Below, one piece after another: positions 9,045 to 17,192 of a stretch of DNA of 64,000 nucleotides. The first letter of the stretch is position 1. Every line of letters starts with the position of its first letter. Source of the DNA: a bacterium (GTDB lineage: Bacteria > Verrucomicrobiota > Verrucomicrobiia > Limisphaerales > RI-55); assembly GCA_016124235.1 (NCBI GenBank), contig WGOC01000017.1, positions 186,001 through 250,000 on the forward strand. Reading direction: 5' to 3'. Made by a program: the position numbers and the translations under genes. The notes under the pieces are model-generated. The model did not search any database, was not told the DNA's origin, and worked only from the letters and a program-made list of their open reading frames with translations.

Positions 9045-10100
9045 TCAGCTCGGCTGGGTCGCGCTCGCCAGGTAATGAACGACGGACGTTTCGCGTAATC
9101 GTTGCGCCGCTTGTTCGGGCGTCAGGTCCCGTTGGGGTTCGGCGAGCATCTCGTAGCCAACCATGAATTTCTTCACCGTTGCCGATCGGAGCAACGGAGG
9201 GAAGAAATGCGCGTGCAGCTGCCAGTAACTGAAATCACCAACGCCGTGCGGCGCACCATGCCAGCCCATCGAGTACGGAAACGACGTCTCAAATAGATTG
9301 TCGTACCGCGTGGAAAGACGACGCATCATGTCGGCCAGGGAATTTCGTTCGTTTGGTTCCAAGTCCGGGAGCCGAAGCACGTGACGTTTGGGCAAAAGCA
9401 ACGTTTCAAACGGCCAGACCGCCCAGTACGGAACGGTCACAAGCCAGTGTTCATTTTCATCAACGATCCGTTCGCCGTGCTGCAATTCCACGAACGCGTA
9501 ATCCACCAGCAGCGGAACGCCGTTCTCCTCCAAATAGCGGCGCTGGCGACGAACCTCTTTCTGAATCTCATTCGGCAAGGCGTCACTGGCCCAGATTTGG
9601 CCGTGCGGATGCGGATTGGAGCACCCCATCACGTCGCCCTTGTTTTCGAAAATCTGCACCCACAGATAGTCGCTTCCCAATTCGATCAACTGATCCGACC
9701 AGGTATCGATCACCAGCCGGATCGCCGCCGGTTCCATGCGTGAAAGGGTGAGATCATGACGCGGTGAAAAACAGATGACCCGGCTCGTTCCACGAACGGG
9801 ATCGGCCCGAAGCAACGGATGACTTGAGCCGGCACCATTCTCGGCCGCCTCGGGCAACAGCGCCGCAAAGTCATTCGTGAACACGTAGGTGCCCGTGTAA
9901 TCCGGATTGCGTTCTCCGTTCGCCCGGATGTTGCCGGCACACAGGTAGCAATTCGGATCGTGAGGCGGCCGTTCGTCTGCGGCGACGCTTTCACGTTTCC
10001 CTTGCCACGGTCGCTTGGTGCGATGCGGTGAAACCAAAACCCAGTCGCCGGTCAGCGCATTCAGGCGACGATGCGGATGCTCGGAAAGTGAGGAAGCCAT
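9045..10100 (-). CDS. galT: galactose-1-phosphate uridylyltransferase
   Basis: A 351-residue enzyme of the Leloir pathway. It exchanges UDP-glucose and galactose-1-phosphate for UDP-galactose and glucose-1-phosphate in the cytoplasm. Diagnostic features are the N-terminal [14 protein letters not shown], a zinc-ligand pair in CYLCAGN, and the active-site HPH in [12 protein letters not shown] whose second His is the uridylylated nucleophile. Conserved HAHFFPP and [14 protein letters not shown] stretches near the end also match. The length is standard. It lies between the GH43 gene (18 bases upstream) and the giant PVC protein, in the same run as galK. galE and galM are not in this window. Confidence 0.96.
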   Translation of the reverse strand: MASSLSEHPHRRLNALTGDWVLVSPHRTKRPWQGKRESVAADERPPHDPNCYLCAGNIRANGERNPDYTGTYVFTNDFAALLPEAAENGAGSSHPLLRADPVRGTSRVICFSPRHDLTLSRMEPAAIRLVIDTWSDQLIELGSDYLWVQIFENKGDVMGCSNPHPHGQIWASDALPNEIQKEVRRQRRYLEENGVPLLVDYAFVELQHGERIVDENEHWLVTVPYWAVWPFETLLLPKRHVLRLPDLEPNERNSLADMMRRLSTRYDNLFETSFPYSMGWHGAPHGVGDFSYWQLHAHFFPPLLRSATVKKFMVGYEMLAEPQRDLTPEQAAQRLRETSVVHYLASATQPS

Positions 10101-10118
10101 CGAAGGAAAAACTGTTTG

Positions 10119-11693
10119 CTAAAATCGAGACTTGCTCGGCTCGATGCGCAGGAAATCGAATTTACCGGTCGCATCCGCCGCTCCGCCGGCCGTCAGTCCG
10201 ATGCGGATGCTGCGGTCCCATGGCGGAAGATAGCCGCCATCCGCCTGGTCGCCCACCGGTTGCCAATCCTTGCCGTCGCGACTGACGGAGAACAGGAAGC
10301 GATTTCCATTTGCGACGCGGATCTGGAGATACACCTTGGCCCAATCCACCTTGGGCAATTCGGCCAGCGTCTTTTGTTCGTCGCGCTGGCGCTGCCAGAC
10401 GATGGCCTTGCTTTCAGTGATGCCGACGCCGATCGCATTGCCCGGATCACCGATGGCCGCGAGTCCGACCGTGACGCCAGGCCGGAGGTCGCGAACCGTG
10501 ACTAAAGTCGTCGCGGTGTAGTCGCCGCTGGTGGTGGAACGTGCGACGATCGCTCCCGCTGTGTCGGTGGCGCGTTCAGGTTGCGGCGTCAACTCCAACA
10601 CGCCACCTTTCAACGCGATGATCGGCATGTTGTTTTGTGGCCATTGCCAGCCGGGCCGCAGATCGCCGCTGGCGAAGTCGTCATCAAAACTCAGTTCCGC
10701 GTGCTTTTGTTTCGCTCCGAACGGCGATGGCGCGGTGATCGCCGGACCGTTTCCGTCGTTGATCGTTGGCCAGTCGTCGGCACCAAATTTGACTTCCTCG
10801 AGCCACATTTCGCGGCCGGTGAAGGTGAACGTTTTGGCATCGTAAGCGTGGTGCAAAAGCCAGTAACGGCCCTGCGGGTCGGTCACGATGCTGCCGTGTC
10901 CCGGACACTTAACTTGTTCGGTGCCGGTCATGATCGGGTTGGCGGGGTTCTTTTCCCACGGACCTAGCAACGCCTTGCTGCGGGCAACGCCCATCGCGTA
11001 AGTGCAACCGCGACCACAGCAACCATTCCCCGAGTAAAAGAGATAAAAGTAGTCGCCACGCTTCAAAATGAACGGGCCCTCGACCAACCCGCCTTCCCAC
11101 GGTTCGTCGTTGCGGATCAATTCGTGTTTTTCGCCGATCAACTTGGTCCCGGTTTCGTCGAGTTGCTGCGCCCAGATCGGCGTGGGTTGCCGGCGGCTGT
11201 TGCCGTCTTCCTTCCAGACCAGCCAACGCTCGCCCGTTTCATCGGTGACTGGGTCGGCATCTATGGAGCCATCGTCCTGCGCGACCAGCGGACCATGATC
11301 GGTGTAGGGGCCTTCCGGTCGATCGGCGGTGGCGACCGCGACGGCGAGGGGTCCGTCCTTTTTGCGGGCGGTGTAATAGACAAAGTAATGGCCGTTCCAG
11401 AAGGAGATTTCCGGCGCCCAAAAATTACCTGCCGCCCAAGAGGGTCGCTGCTTGAGCACCGGGCCAACGATCTCCCAGTTCACGAGGTCGGTGGAATGCA
11501 GCAAAGGAAACTGCGGCCCCCATTCGGACGATGTGGCGGTTGCGTAATAGTCGTCACCCACGCGAATCACCGATGGATCGGGATAATCCCCGGCCATCAC
11601 GGGATTGGTGTAGGTGACGTCGGCGGCCGATGCTAGTTGACTTCGCATGACCGTCATCACAATTCCGATAACGACAATAAACATTCGCCTCAT
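10119..11693 (-). CDS. secreted glycoside hydrolase family 43 protein
   Basis: A 524-residue protein with signal peptide (IVVIGIVMTVMRSQLASA). The N-terminal catalytic five-blade propeller begins TYTNPVMAGDYPDPSVIRV, where the Asp of DPS is the GH43 general base. W-rich blade motifs follow (NFWAPEISFWNGHYFVYY, and GSIDADPVTDETG with the pKa-modulating Asp). The last 190 or so residues (from about DDDFASGDLRPGWQW) resemble the C-terminal beta-sandwich of GH43 beta-xylosidases and arabinofuranosidases. The likely job is release of arabinose, xylose or galactose from plant-type polysaccharides outside the cytoplasm. The start codon overlaps the stop of the PP2C gene by 4 bases (ATGA), so the two are translationally coupled. 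Confidence 0.92.
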   Translation of the reverse strand: MRRMFIVVIGIVMTVMRSQLASAADVTYTNPVMAGDYPDPSVIRVGDDYYATATSSEWGPQFPLLHSTDLVNWEIVGPVLKQRPSWAAGNFWAPEISFWNGHYFVYYTARKKDGPLAVAVATADRPEGPYTDHGPLVAQDDGSIDADPVTDETGERWLVWKEDGNSRRQPTPIWAQQLDETGTKLIGEKHELIRNDEPWEGGLVEGPFILKRGDYFYLFYSGNGCCGRGCTYAMGVARSKALLGPWEKNPANPIMTGTEQVKCPGHGSIVTDPQGRYWLLHHAYDAKTFTFTGREMWLEEVKFGADDWPTINDGNGPAITAPSPFGAKQKHAELSFDDDFASGDLRPGWQWPQNNMPIIALKGGVLELTPQPERATDTAGAIVARSTTSGDYTATTLVTVRDLRPGVTVGLAAIGDPGNAIGVGITESKAIVWQRQRDEQKTLAELPKVDWAKVYLQIRVANGNRFLFSVSRDGKDWQPVGDQADGGYLPPWDRSIRIGLTAGGAADATGKFDFLRIEPSKSRF

Positions 11694-12304
11694 AACATCT
11701 TTACCAAAACCAAAGATACATCGTCCGGAAGAGCGCCCGAAGGATAACGTACCAACGCCATTAGGAGATCAAGCGCCACGCCTGCCTCATTAGTCCTCAC
11801 AATATCTGCGATCTTCCCACGACTGGCGTACTTGAACAACCCATCGCTGGCAACCAACAGTCTTCCAGTAAGTCCAGTTCGTTCGAAACCGACGGGATTC
11901 GTCGCGCCACTTCCAAGGAGCGGTTTCCGAACTTGTCCAGATGAAAGATCGTCAATTCCTTCATCTGAAATCAACCATGCACCAGAATCGCCAACACTTG
12001 CTCCAACCAATTTTGAGGCGCTGATGCGAATTGCGATTATCGTTGTTTCACCAGTGCCACGGTTGTCAGACAGATCTTTATCCAGTCGAGAAAGCATTTC
12101 GACAAACGAATCAGAGTTGAATCCAACCGTTCGCAACTGAGCGCGGGCAGCGTTCGCGGCAACATCCGCCGCATCGGCACCGCCCGACATTCCACCAGCA
12201 CCGTCAGCTAACACAACCATGACATCAGATTCATCACGATCGATCGCCACTCTGTCTTCAAGAATGTCCCCAGCTGATTCAATTCGATGGACAACTTCAA
12301 ACAT
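11690..12304 (-). CDS. PP2C-type protein serine/threonine phosphatase
   Basis: A 204-residue cytoplasmic protein. Motifs for the PPM/PP2C fold: an early acidic DILEDRVAI, the metal-binding DGAGG in VVLADGAGGMSGG, VGDSGAWLI in the middle, and a final DDVSLVLV metal-binding Asp. It is shorter than stand-alone PP2Cs (about 240-250), with compact loops, but all core acidic positions seem present. It presumably dephosphorylates Ser/Thr-phosphoproteins. Its position is odd: 18 bases after the sugar-binding lipoprotein gene and overlapping the GH43 start by 4 bases, with more AT-rich codon use than both. No partner kinase is visible in the window. Confidence 0.85.
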   Translation of the reverse strand: MFEVVHRIESAGDILEDRVAIDRDESDVMVVLADGAGGMSGGADAADVAANAARAQLRTVGFNSDSFVEMLSRLDKDLSDNRGTGETTIIAIRISASKLVGASVGDSGAWLISDEGIDDLSSGQVRKPLLGSGATNPVGFERTGLTGRLLVASDGLFKYASRGKIADIVRTNEAGVALDLLMALVRYPSGALPDDVSLVLVKML

Positions 12305-12322
12305 GGAATTCGGGCAATTCGT

Positions 12323-13330
12323 TCAATACTTCCGATTCGGCAGCTCCGCCGCCGCATTGCTCACGTCAAACACGCGGTCGTGCACGATCGTCTTCTTCGG
12401 CAGCGTCTCGCCCTTAACCGCCTTTTCCACGGCATCGAAGGCCATCGGCCCGAGCAACGGGTTGCACTCGACCGTGCAGTTCATGTTGCCGGCGACCAAG
12501 GCTTTAAAGGCGTCCTGCACGCCGTCCACCGAAACCACGATCACGTCTGTGCCGGGTTTCTTGCCGGCTTCTTCCAATGCCTGAATTGCGCCGAGCGCCA
12601 TGTCGTCGTTGTGCGAGTAAACGGCCGTGACCTCGGGATGCACCTTGAGCAGCGCCTCCATCACTTGTTTGCCACCGCTGCGGCGGAAGTCACCGCTCTG
12701 TGACGCCACAATTTTCATATCCGGATGATCCTTGATGCCTTCCTCGAAACCTTTCTTGCGATCGATCGCCGGGGCCGCGCCGGGAGTGCCCTGCAATTCA
12801 ATGATCGTTGCTTTGCCGTCGGTTTTCTTGATCAACCAATCCGCTGCCATCTTACCCTCGGCGACGAAGTCTGACGCGATCAGCGTGGCGTAGAGCGAAT
12901 CGTCGTCGACCTTGATGCCGCGATCGACGAGGACGACCGGAATCTTCGCCTGTTTGGCTTCCTTGAGCACCGGCTCCCAACCGGTCTCGACGATCGGCGC
13001 GAGGATGATCGCGTCCACGCCCTGGGCGATGAAACTGCGGATGGCCTTGATCTCGTTCTCCTGTTTGCTCTGCGCGTCCGAGAATTTGAGATTCACGCCG
13101 CGCTTCGCGGCTTCGGCCTTGATGGATTCGGTCTCGGCCGTCCGCCACGCGCCTTCGGCTCCGACCTGGGCGAACCCAACGGTCAAGGCTTTCGCGGACG
13201 GTTTGCTTTCACCACCGGCGGAGGACGAAGACGAATCATTGGACGGACCGCAACCCGTCAAAACGAGAGCGGTGAGACATGCAGCCAGGCCGAGCAGCCC
13301 ACGGCGGTTGAACGGAGTGAATGATTTCAT
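12323..13330 (-). CDS. ytfQ: sugar ABC transporter substrate-binding lipoprotein (YtfQ-like)
   Basis: A 335-residue type I periplasmic binding protein starting at MKSFTPFNRRG; the track start at 13576 is an extension through repeat DNA. The lipobox LVLTGC gives a lipid-anchored Cys, followed by a Ser/Gly linker. The mature part begins LTVGFAQVGAEGAWRTAE and has DAIILAPIVETGWEPVL and PVVLVDRGI, very close in layout to the galactofuranose-binding YtfQ. It likely binds furanose or pyranose galactose (or arabinose) and delivers it to the permeases encoded upstream. It is separated from yjfF by about 265 bases of repeat-containing DNA, unlike the other overlapping genes of the importer. Confidence 0.9.
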   Translation of the reverse strand: MKSFTPFNRRGLLGLAACLTALVLTGCGPSNDSSSSSAGGESKPSAKALTVGFAQVGAEGAWRTAETESIKAEAAKRGVNLKFSDAQSKQENEIKAIRSFIAQGVDAIILAPIVETGWEPVLKEAKQAKIPVVLVDRGIKVDDDSLYATLIASDFVAEGKMAADWLIKKTDGKATIIELQGTPGAAPAIDRKKGFEEGIKDHPDMKIVASQSGDFRRSGGKQVMEALLKVHPEVTAVYSHNDDMALGAIQALEEAGKKPGTDVIVVSVDGVQDAFKALVAGNMNCTVECNPLLGPMAFDAVEKAVKGETLPKKTIVHDRVFDVSNAAAELPNRKY

Positions 13331-13356
13331 AAATGGGTCAAAGTTGATGAACGGAA

Positions 13357-13590
13357 GGAAACCACGAATCAACACGAATGCACACGAATAATCCCACCGT
13401 GACGCAAATCCGCCAGACTGGTGGGGCGAGCTCTCCGAGCCCGCCTTCAAACGAGTTTGAGAGAGTCGATTCCCAAGGCGCGCACGGAGTGCCCACCCCA
13501 CCTCACTCGGCTCTCCGCCACGTCGCGATTCAAGGACACGATCGCCATCCTTCCATTCATGTCGATAGGTGTTCATTCGTGGTTCAATCA
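13357..13590. repeat. composite intergenic repeat with inverted ends
   Basis: The gap between ytfQ and yjfF is built from repeats. The left end has tandem-like accacgaatcaacacgaatg (about 13361-13380). The right end carries the same motif inverted (ttcattcgtggttc, about 13572-13585), so the reverse strand reads gaaccacgaatgaac. Between them sits a second, GC-rich palindrome (13420-13503). The arrangement looks like a nested or chimeric mobile repeat unit, with no transposase encoded. The ORF of ytfQ runs into it only by chance. Confidence 0.6.
13420..13503. repeat. REP-like palindromic repeat, copy A
   Basis: An 84-base imperfect palindrome. The left arm is ggtggggcgagctctccgag, continuing cccgcc; the right arm is ggcgcgcacggagtgcccac, continuing cccacct, whose reverse complement matches the left arm at most positions. 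A less conserved loop of about 30 bases lies between them. A second copy (16365-16437) is inside the ytfR coding region. A short dispersed REP/MITE-like element is the simplest reading. Confidence 0.7.
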
Positions 13591-13595
13591 GTTGC

Positions 13596-14573
13596 TCACG
13601 TCGTGCTCCGTGCGGTCGCGCGGCTGGTGATCGCTTTCTGCAAGAGGATGAACAATAGCAGCAACAAACCGATCGCGATGCGTAACCACCAGGAATTCAG
13701 CCGACCGTCAAACACAAGTGCGGACTGAATTGTCCCGAAGATCAGCACCCCCAGCAATGTGCCTTCGACCGAGCCCACGCCACCGGTGAGCAGCGTCCCG
13801 CCGATCACCACCGCCGCAATGGCATCGAGCTCGAGACCCGAACCCATCGCCGGATTGCCGGACCCGGTGTAAAATGTCGCAACGATTCCCGCGAGCGCGG
13901 AACAAAAGCCATTGACGGCGTACACCGCAATTTGCGTTCGTCCGACCGGCAGTCCCATCAACCGGGCGGAATCGGGATTGCCTCCTAGCGCAAATGTGTT
14001 TCGTCCATAGGTGGTAAAGTGCGCGACGAAAACGGCCACGACAAACGCGGCCAAGAAGATCAACGCGGTCGCCGGCAGAGCCGCCCGGCCACCGATCGGC
14101 AATCGCACGTTCAACACGGCGTCGTAAAACGGGTTGTTGATCCCGACCGATTCGGCATTCACGACGAACGCCATTCCGCGGGCGAAGAACATGCCGCCTA
14201 ATGTCACCAGAAACGCAGGCAATTCGAATCGTTGAATCAAGAAACCCTGCCCGAGTCCGAAGAGCGTTCCGGCGGCTAGCGCCACAAGCATCGCCGGCAC
14301 CGGATGCCAGTGGTGACCGGTGATCAGCGTCGCCACCAGCACCGTGGTAAACGCGATCGCCGATCCAATACTGAGATCAATTCCACCGGACAAGATGACA
14401 AACGTCATCCCGACGGATGCGATGCCCAGCACGGCGTTGTCGGCAAAAAGGTTGGCAATCACACGCAACGAAAAGAACCCGTCGTAAAGTACGGATGCCG
14501 TCCCAAACAAAACGACGAGCACCACGGCTGTCGCCAGCAACGGGATGTTGATGCGTCGGGCAAAACGGTTCAT
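13596..14573 (-). CDS. yjfF: sugar ABC transporter permease (YjfF-like)
   Basis: A 325-residue inner-membrane protein starting at MNRFARRINIPLLAT (14573), whose ATG overlaps the stop of the preceding permease by 4 bases. It is a BPD_transp_2 (RbsC/AraH) permease: about nine hydrophobic helices, the GGIDLSIGSAIAF signature after TM3, and a conserved ALGGNPDSARLMGLPV cytoplasmic loop contacting the ATPase, as in YjfF. It forms the channel with the other permease. The C-terminal tail is Arg/Thr-rich. The repeat-laden spacer begins directly downstream. Substrate is inferred from galK and galT linkage; arabinose or galactofuranose cannot be excluded. Confidence 0.9.
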   Translation of the reverse strand: MNRFARRINIPLLATAVVLVVLFGTASVLYDGFFSLRVIANLFADNAVLGIASVGMTFVILSGGIDLSIGSAIAFTTVLVATLITGHHWHPVPAMLVALAAGTLFGLGQGFLIQRFELPAFLVTLGGMFFARGMAFVVNAESVGINNPFYDAVLNVRLPIGGRAALPATALIFLAAFVVAVFVAHFTTYGRNTFALGGNPDSARLMGLPVGRTQIAVYAVNGFCSALAGIVATFYTGSGNPAMGSGLELDAIAAVVIGGTLLTGGVGSVEGTLLGVLIFGTIQSALVFDGRLNSWWLRIAIGLLLLLFILLQKAITSRATARSTT

Positions 14574-15589
14574 GTCGTCGCCCTCCGGGGAAGCAGTCCG
14601 CGCAACGCGTCGCGGAATTTCGCCGATTGCAACAGGCACGCCGCGACGATCACGATCGCCTTTGGCACCGGAGCAATCGCGGGAGGCATTCCGAGATTGT
14701 ACATCGTCGTGGTCAAGGTCTGGATCAACAACGCGCCAATCATCGAACCAACCAACGTGAAACGTCCACCCGTCAACGCCGTGCCGCCGACAACCACCGC
14801 AAAGATCGCGTCAAGTTCCATCATCTCGCCGACACGGTTTGCGTCCGCCGCCTTGATGTTCGACGACGCGATCAAACCGGCGATCCCGGCGCAGACTCCG
14901 GAGAACGCGTAAACGAGCACCTTGATCCGGGCCGTCGGCACGCCGCAAAACCGGCTGGCGGTTTCGTTGTCACCCGTTGCTTCGAGAAACAGTCCGACCG
15001 CCGTTCGCCGCGTGATCCACAACGTGGCCACCAGCGTGACCAGCACGATCGTGGTAGTAAACGGCAGTCCGAACAAATGGCCGTTGCCAACATAAACGTA
15101 AGAGGCCCGTTCAAACGTGATCACCTGCCCTCCGGTCAGGAGCATCGCAATTCCGCGCCCCGTCACCATGAGGATCAACGTCGCGATGATCGGTTGAATC
15201 CGAAGCGCGGTGACCATCAAGCCGTTGAAGGCGCCGAAAAGTCCGCACAAAGCCAGGCACGCGGGCACAACGATCCCAAACGGCAATGACGTCTTCGTGA
15301 CCAGCAACGCTCCAGTTGCCGCCGCAACCGCCATGAGCGAGCCGACGGACAAATCCACGCCGCCGGAAGCAATCACGAGTGTCATTCCCAGCGAAAGCAA
15401 CATGACCTTCGATCCCTGATTCAGGATGTCCACAAGCGTGCCGTAAAGATGGCCGTCCTTGATTTCGAAATGAAAGAACGACGGAGCGAAGATCAGGTTG
15501 AACAACAGCAGTGCCGCGAGGCTGAGGACCGGCCAGAGCAATCGCCCGCCACCAAACCACCCACGGATCTTCTTCTCGGAATCACTCAT
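14570..15589 (-). CDS. ytfT: sugar ABC transporter permease (YtfT-like)
   Basis: A 339-residue BPD_transp_2 permease with about nine to ten hydrophobic helices. The signature GGVDLSVGSLMAVAA follows the QGSKVMLLSLGMTLVIA helix, and the coupling loop carries ATGDNETASRFCGVPT, the EAA-like region facing the ATPase. The start overlaps the ytfR stop by 8 bases, and the end overlaps yjfF by 4 bases. Two distinct permeases with one double ATPase and one binding protein is the arrangement of the E. coli YtfQRT-YjfF galactofuranose importer. This is the first membrane subunit of the pair. Confidence 0.9.
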   Translation of the reverse strand: MSDSEKKIRGWFGGGRLLWPVLSLAALLLFNLIFAPSFFHFEIKDGHLYGTLVDILNQGSKVMLLSLGMTLVIASGGVDLSVGSLMAVAAATGALLVTKTSLPFGIVVPACLALCGLFGAFNGLMVTALRIQPIIATLILMVTGRGIAMLLTGGQVITFERASYVYVGNGHLFGLPFTTTIVLVTLVATLWITRRTAVGLFLEATGDNETASRFCGVPTARIKVLVYAFSGVCAGIAGLIASSNIKAADANRVGEMMELDAIFAVVVGGTALTGGRFTLVGSMIGALLIQTLTTTMYNLGMPPAIAPVPKAIVIVAACLLQSAKFRDALRGLLPRRATT

Positions 15590-17192
15590 GCGGCTGGGCG
15601 ATGAGGTTCATGATCCGGTGTTCGTCGAAATCGCCTTCCAGTTCGCCGACCTTGCGACGATCACGCAGCACGACCACGCGCTGGCTCACGCGAACGACTT
15701 CATCCAGTTCCGACGAAATGAAGAGCACGGCCATGCCGCGTTCCCGGAGGGATTCGACGAGTTTTTCGATTTCCGCCTTGGCGCCAACGTCGATGCCACG
15801 CGTTGGTTCGTCGAGGATGATCAACTTCGGTTGCATAGCCAGCCAGCGGGCAAGCAAAACCTTTTGCTGGTTGCCACCGGAGAGATTGCGGATCGGCGTT
15901 TCCGTGTCGGCGGTCTTGATGTTCAACGCGCGAATGTAGTGGTCGGCAATCCGCAATTGCTCGGGCAAAGGGAGCTGACGAAGCGCACCGCGACTCGCCT
16001 GCATGGCCAAAATCAGGTTTTCTCGAACGCTCAGGTTGGGCGCGATGCCCTCAGTCTTGCGATCCTCGGAGCAAAACGCCAGACCACGGGAAATGGCCTC
16101 GCGCGGTGAGCGCAGCGGAACCGGTTTGCCTTCGACGGAAACGTGGCCGGAATCCCGCGAATCGATGCCGAACAAAAGCCGCGCTGTTTCCGTGCGACCC
16201 GATCCAAGCAGCCCGGCAAGGCCGAGGACTTCACCGGCGTTGATCTGAAGATCGAGCGGTTCGACACCCATTTTGCGACCGATTGACTTGGCGGATAGGA
16301 AGGGAGTCTTTTTCGAGATTGTGGTGGGAGCCTCGGAGTCTCCTATCGCACTCGCGGATTCGAAGGTGGGGCGCGTCTCTCCGAGACCGCCTTTTGGGTG
16401 TCCCTCGGAGGCGGGCAGCGGAGTGCCCGCCCCACCTACCGACGAAGGCAGCTCACCACTTTCCTTGCCCAGCATTTTGGCGATCAACTCGAGCTTCGGG
16501 AGTTTCGCCGTTTCGAATTCACCGACCAAACCGCCGTTGCGCAATACCGTGATGCGATCGGTCACGGCATACACCTGATCGAGAAAATGGGTCACGAACG
16601 CGATCGCCAGTCCATCATCACGCAGCCGCCGCATCACGGCAAACAACGCTTCGCATTCCTGTTCATCGAGGCTCGATGTAGGCTCGTCGAGAATCAGCAG
16701 TTTTGCCTGAACGTCCAACGCGCGGGCAATCGCAATCATCTGCTGAATGGCGATCGAGCAGGATCGCAGTTCCCGTGAAACCTCGAGTTCGAGACCGAGC
16801 CGTTCGAGCGCGCGCGCCGCGTGGCGTCGCATGGCCCGCCACTGAATGATCCCAAACTTCTTTGGCTGGCGACCGAGCAGGATGTTCTCGGCAACCGACA
16901 ATGTCGGAATAAGATTCACCTCCTGGTAAACCGTGCTGATCCCCGCCGCCTCGGCCTCGCTCGGCGAGTTTGGCGAGATTTGCCGACCGTCAAATTCAAT
17001 CGTGCCGACATCGCGTGCATAAACTCCGGTGAGTATTTTGATCAACGTCGATTTTCCCGCGCCGTTCTCGCCCATCAGCGCATGGATTTCGCCGGCTCGC
17101 AGTGTGAGGTCCACTTTGTCCAGCGCCTTGACGCCGGGAAATGTTTTCCCGATGCCCCGCGCCAGCAACAATTCGTCAGTCCGATCACTCAT
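15582..17192 (-). CDS. ytfR: sugar ABC transporter ATP-binding protein (YtfR-like), with repeat-derived linker
   Basis: A 536-residue tandem ABC ATPase of the carbohydrate-uptake-2 type. Domain 1 has Walker A GENGAGKST (about 40), a degenerate signature LRSCSIAIQQ and Walker B LLILDEPTSSLD. Domain 2 has the usual degenerate Walker A (GLLGSGRTETA), signature NLSGGNQQK and LIILDEPTRGID. The inter-domain linker is longer than usual: residues about 252-276 (VGGAGTPLPASEGHPKGG and on) are encoded by a copy of the GC-rich palindromic repeat and remain in frame. The start overlaps the galK stop by 4 bases. Function should survive, because both ABC cassettes are complete. Confidence 0.93.
   Translation of the reverse strand: MSDRTDELLLARGIGKTFPGVKALDKVDLTLRAGEIHALMGENGAGKSTLIKILTGVYARDVGTIEFDGRQISPNSPSEAEAAGISTVYQEVNLIPTLSVAENILLGRQPKKFGIIQWRAMRRHAARALERLGLELEVSRELRSCSIAIQQMIAIARALDVQAKLLILDEPTSSLDEQECEALFAVMRRLRDDGLAIAFVTHFLDQVYAVTDRITVLRNGGLVGEFETAKLPKLELIAKMLGKESGELPSSVGGAGTPLPASEGHPKGGLGETRPTFESASAIGDSEAPTTISKKTPFLSAKSIGRKMGVEPLDLQINAGEVLGLAGLLGSGRTETARLLFGIDSRDSGHVSVEGKPVPLRSPREAISRGLAFCSEDRKTEGIAPNLSVRENLILAMQASRGALRQLPLPEQLRIADHYIRALNIKTADTETPIRNLSGGNQQKVLLARWLAMQPKLIILDEPTRGIDVGAKAEIEKLVESLRERGMAVLFISSELDEVVRVSQRVVVLRDRRKVGELEGDFDEHRIMNLIAQPHE
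16365..16437. repeat. REP-like palindromic repeat, copy B, inside ytfR
   Basis: A 73-base copy of the same palindrome as 13420-13503. The left arm is ggtggggcgcgtctctccga, continuing gaccgcc; the right arm is ggcgggcagcggagtgcccg, continuing ccccacct. It is open in the ytfR frame and encodes the inter-domain linker. The flanking linker (for example ggtgggagcctcggagtctc upstream) also resembles a partial arm, suggesting that more than one unit contributed. Confidence 0.7.
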
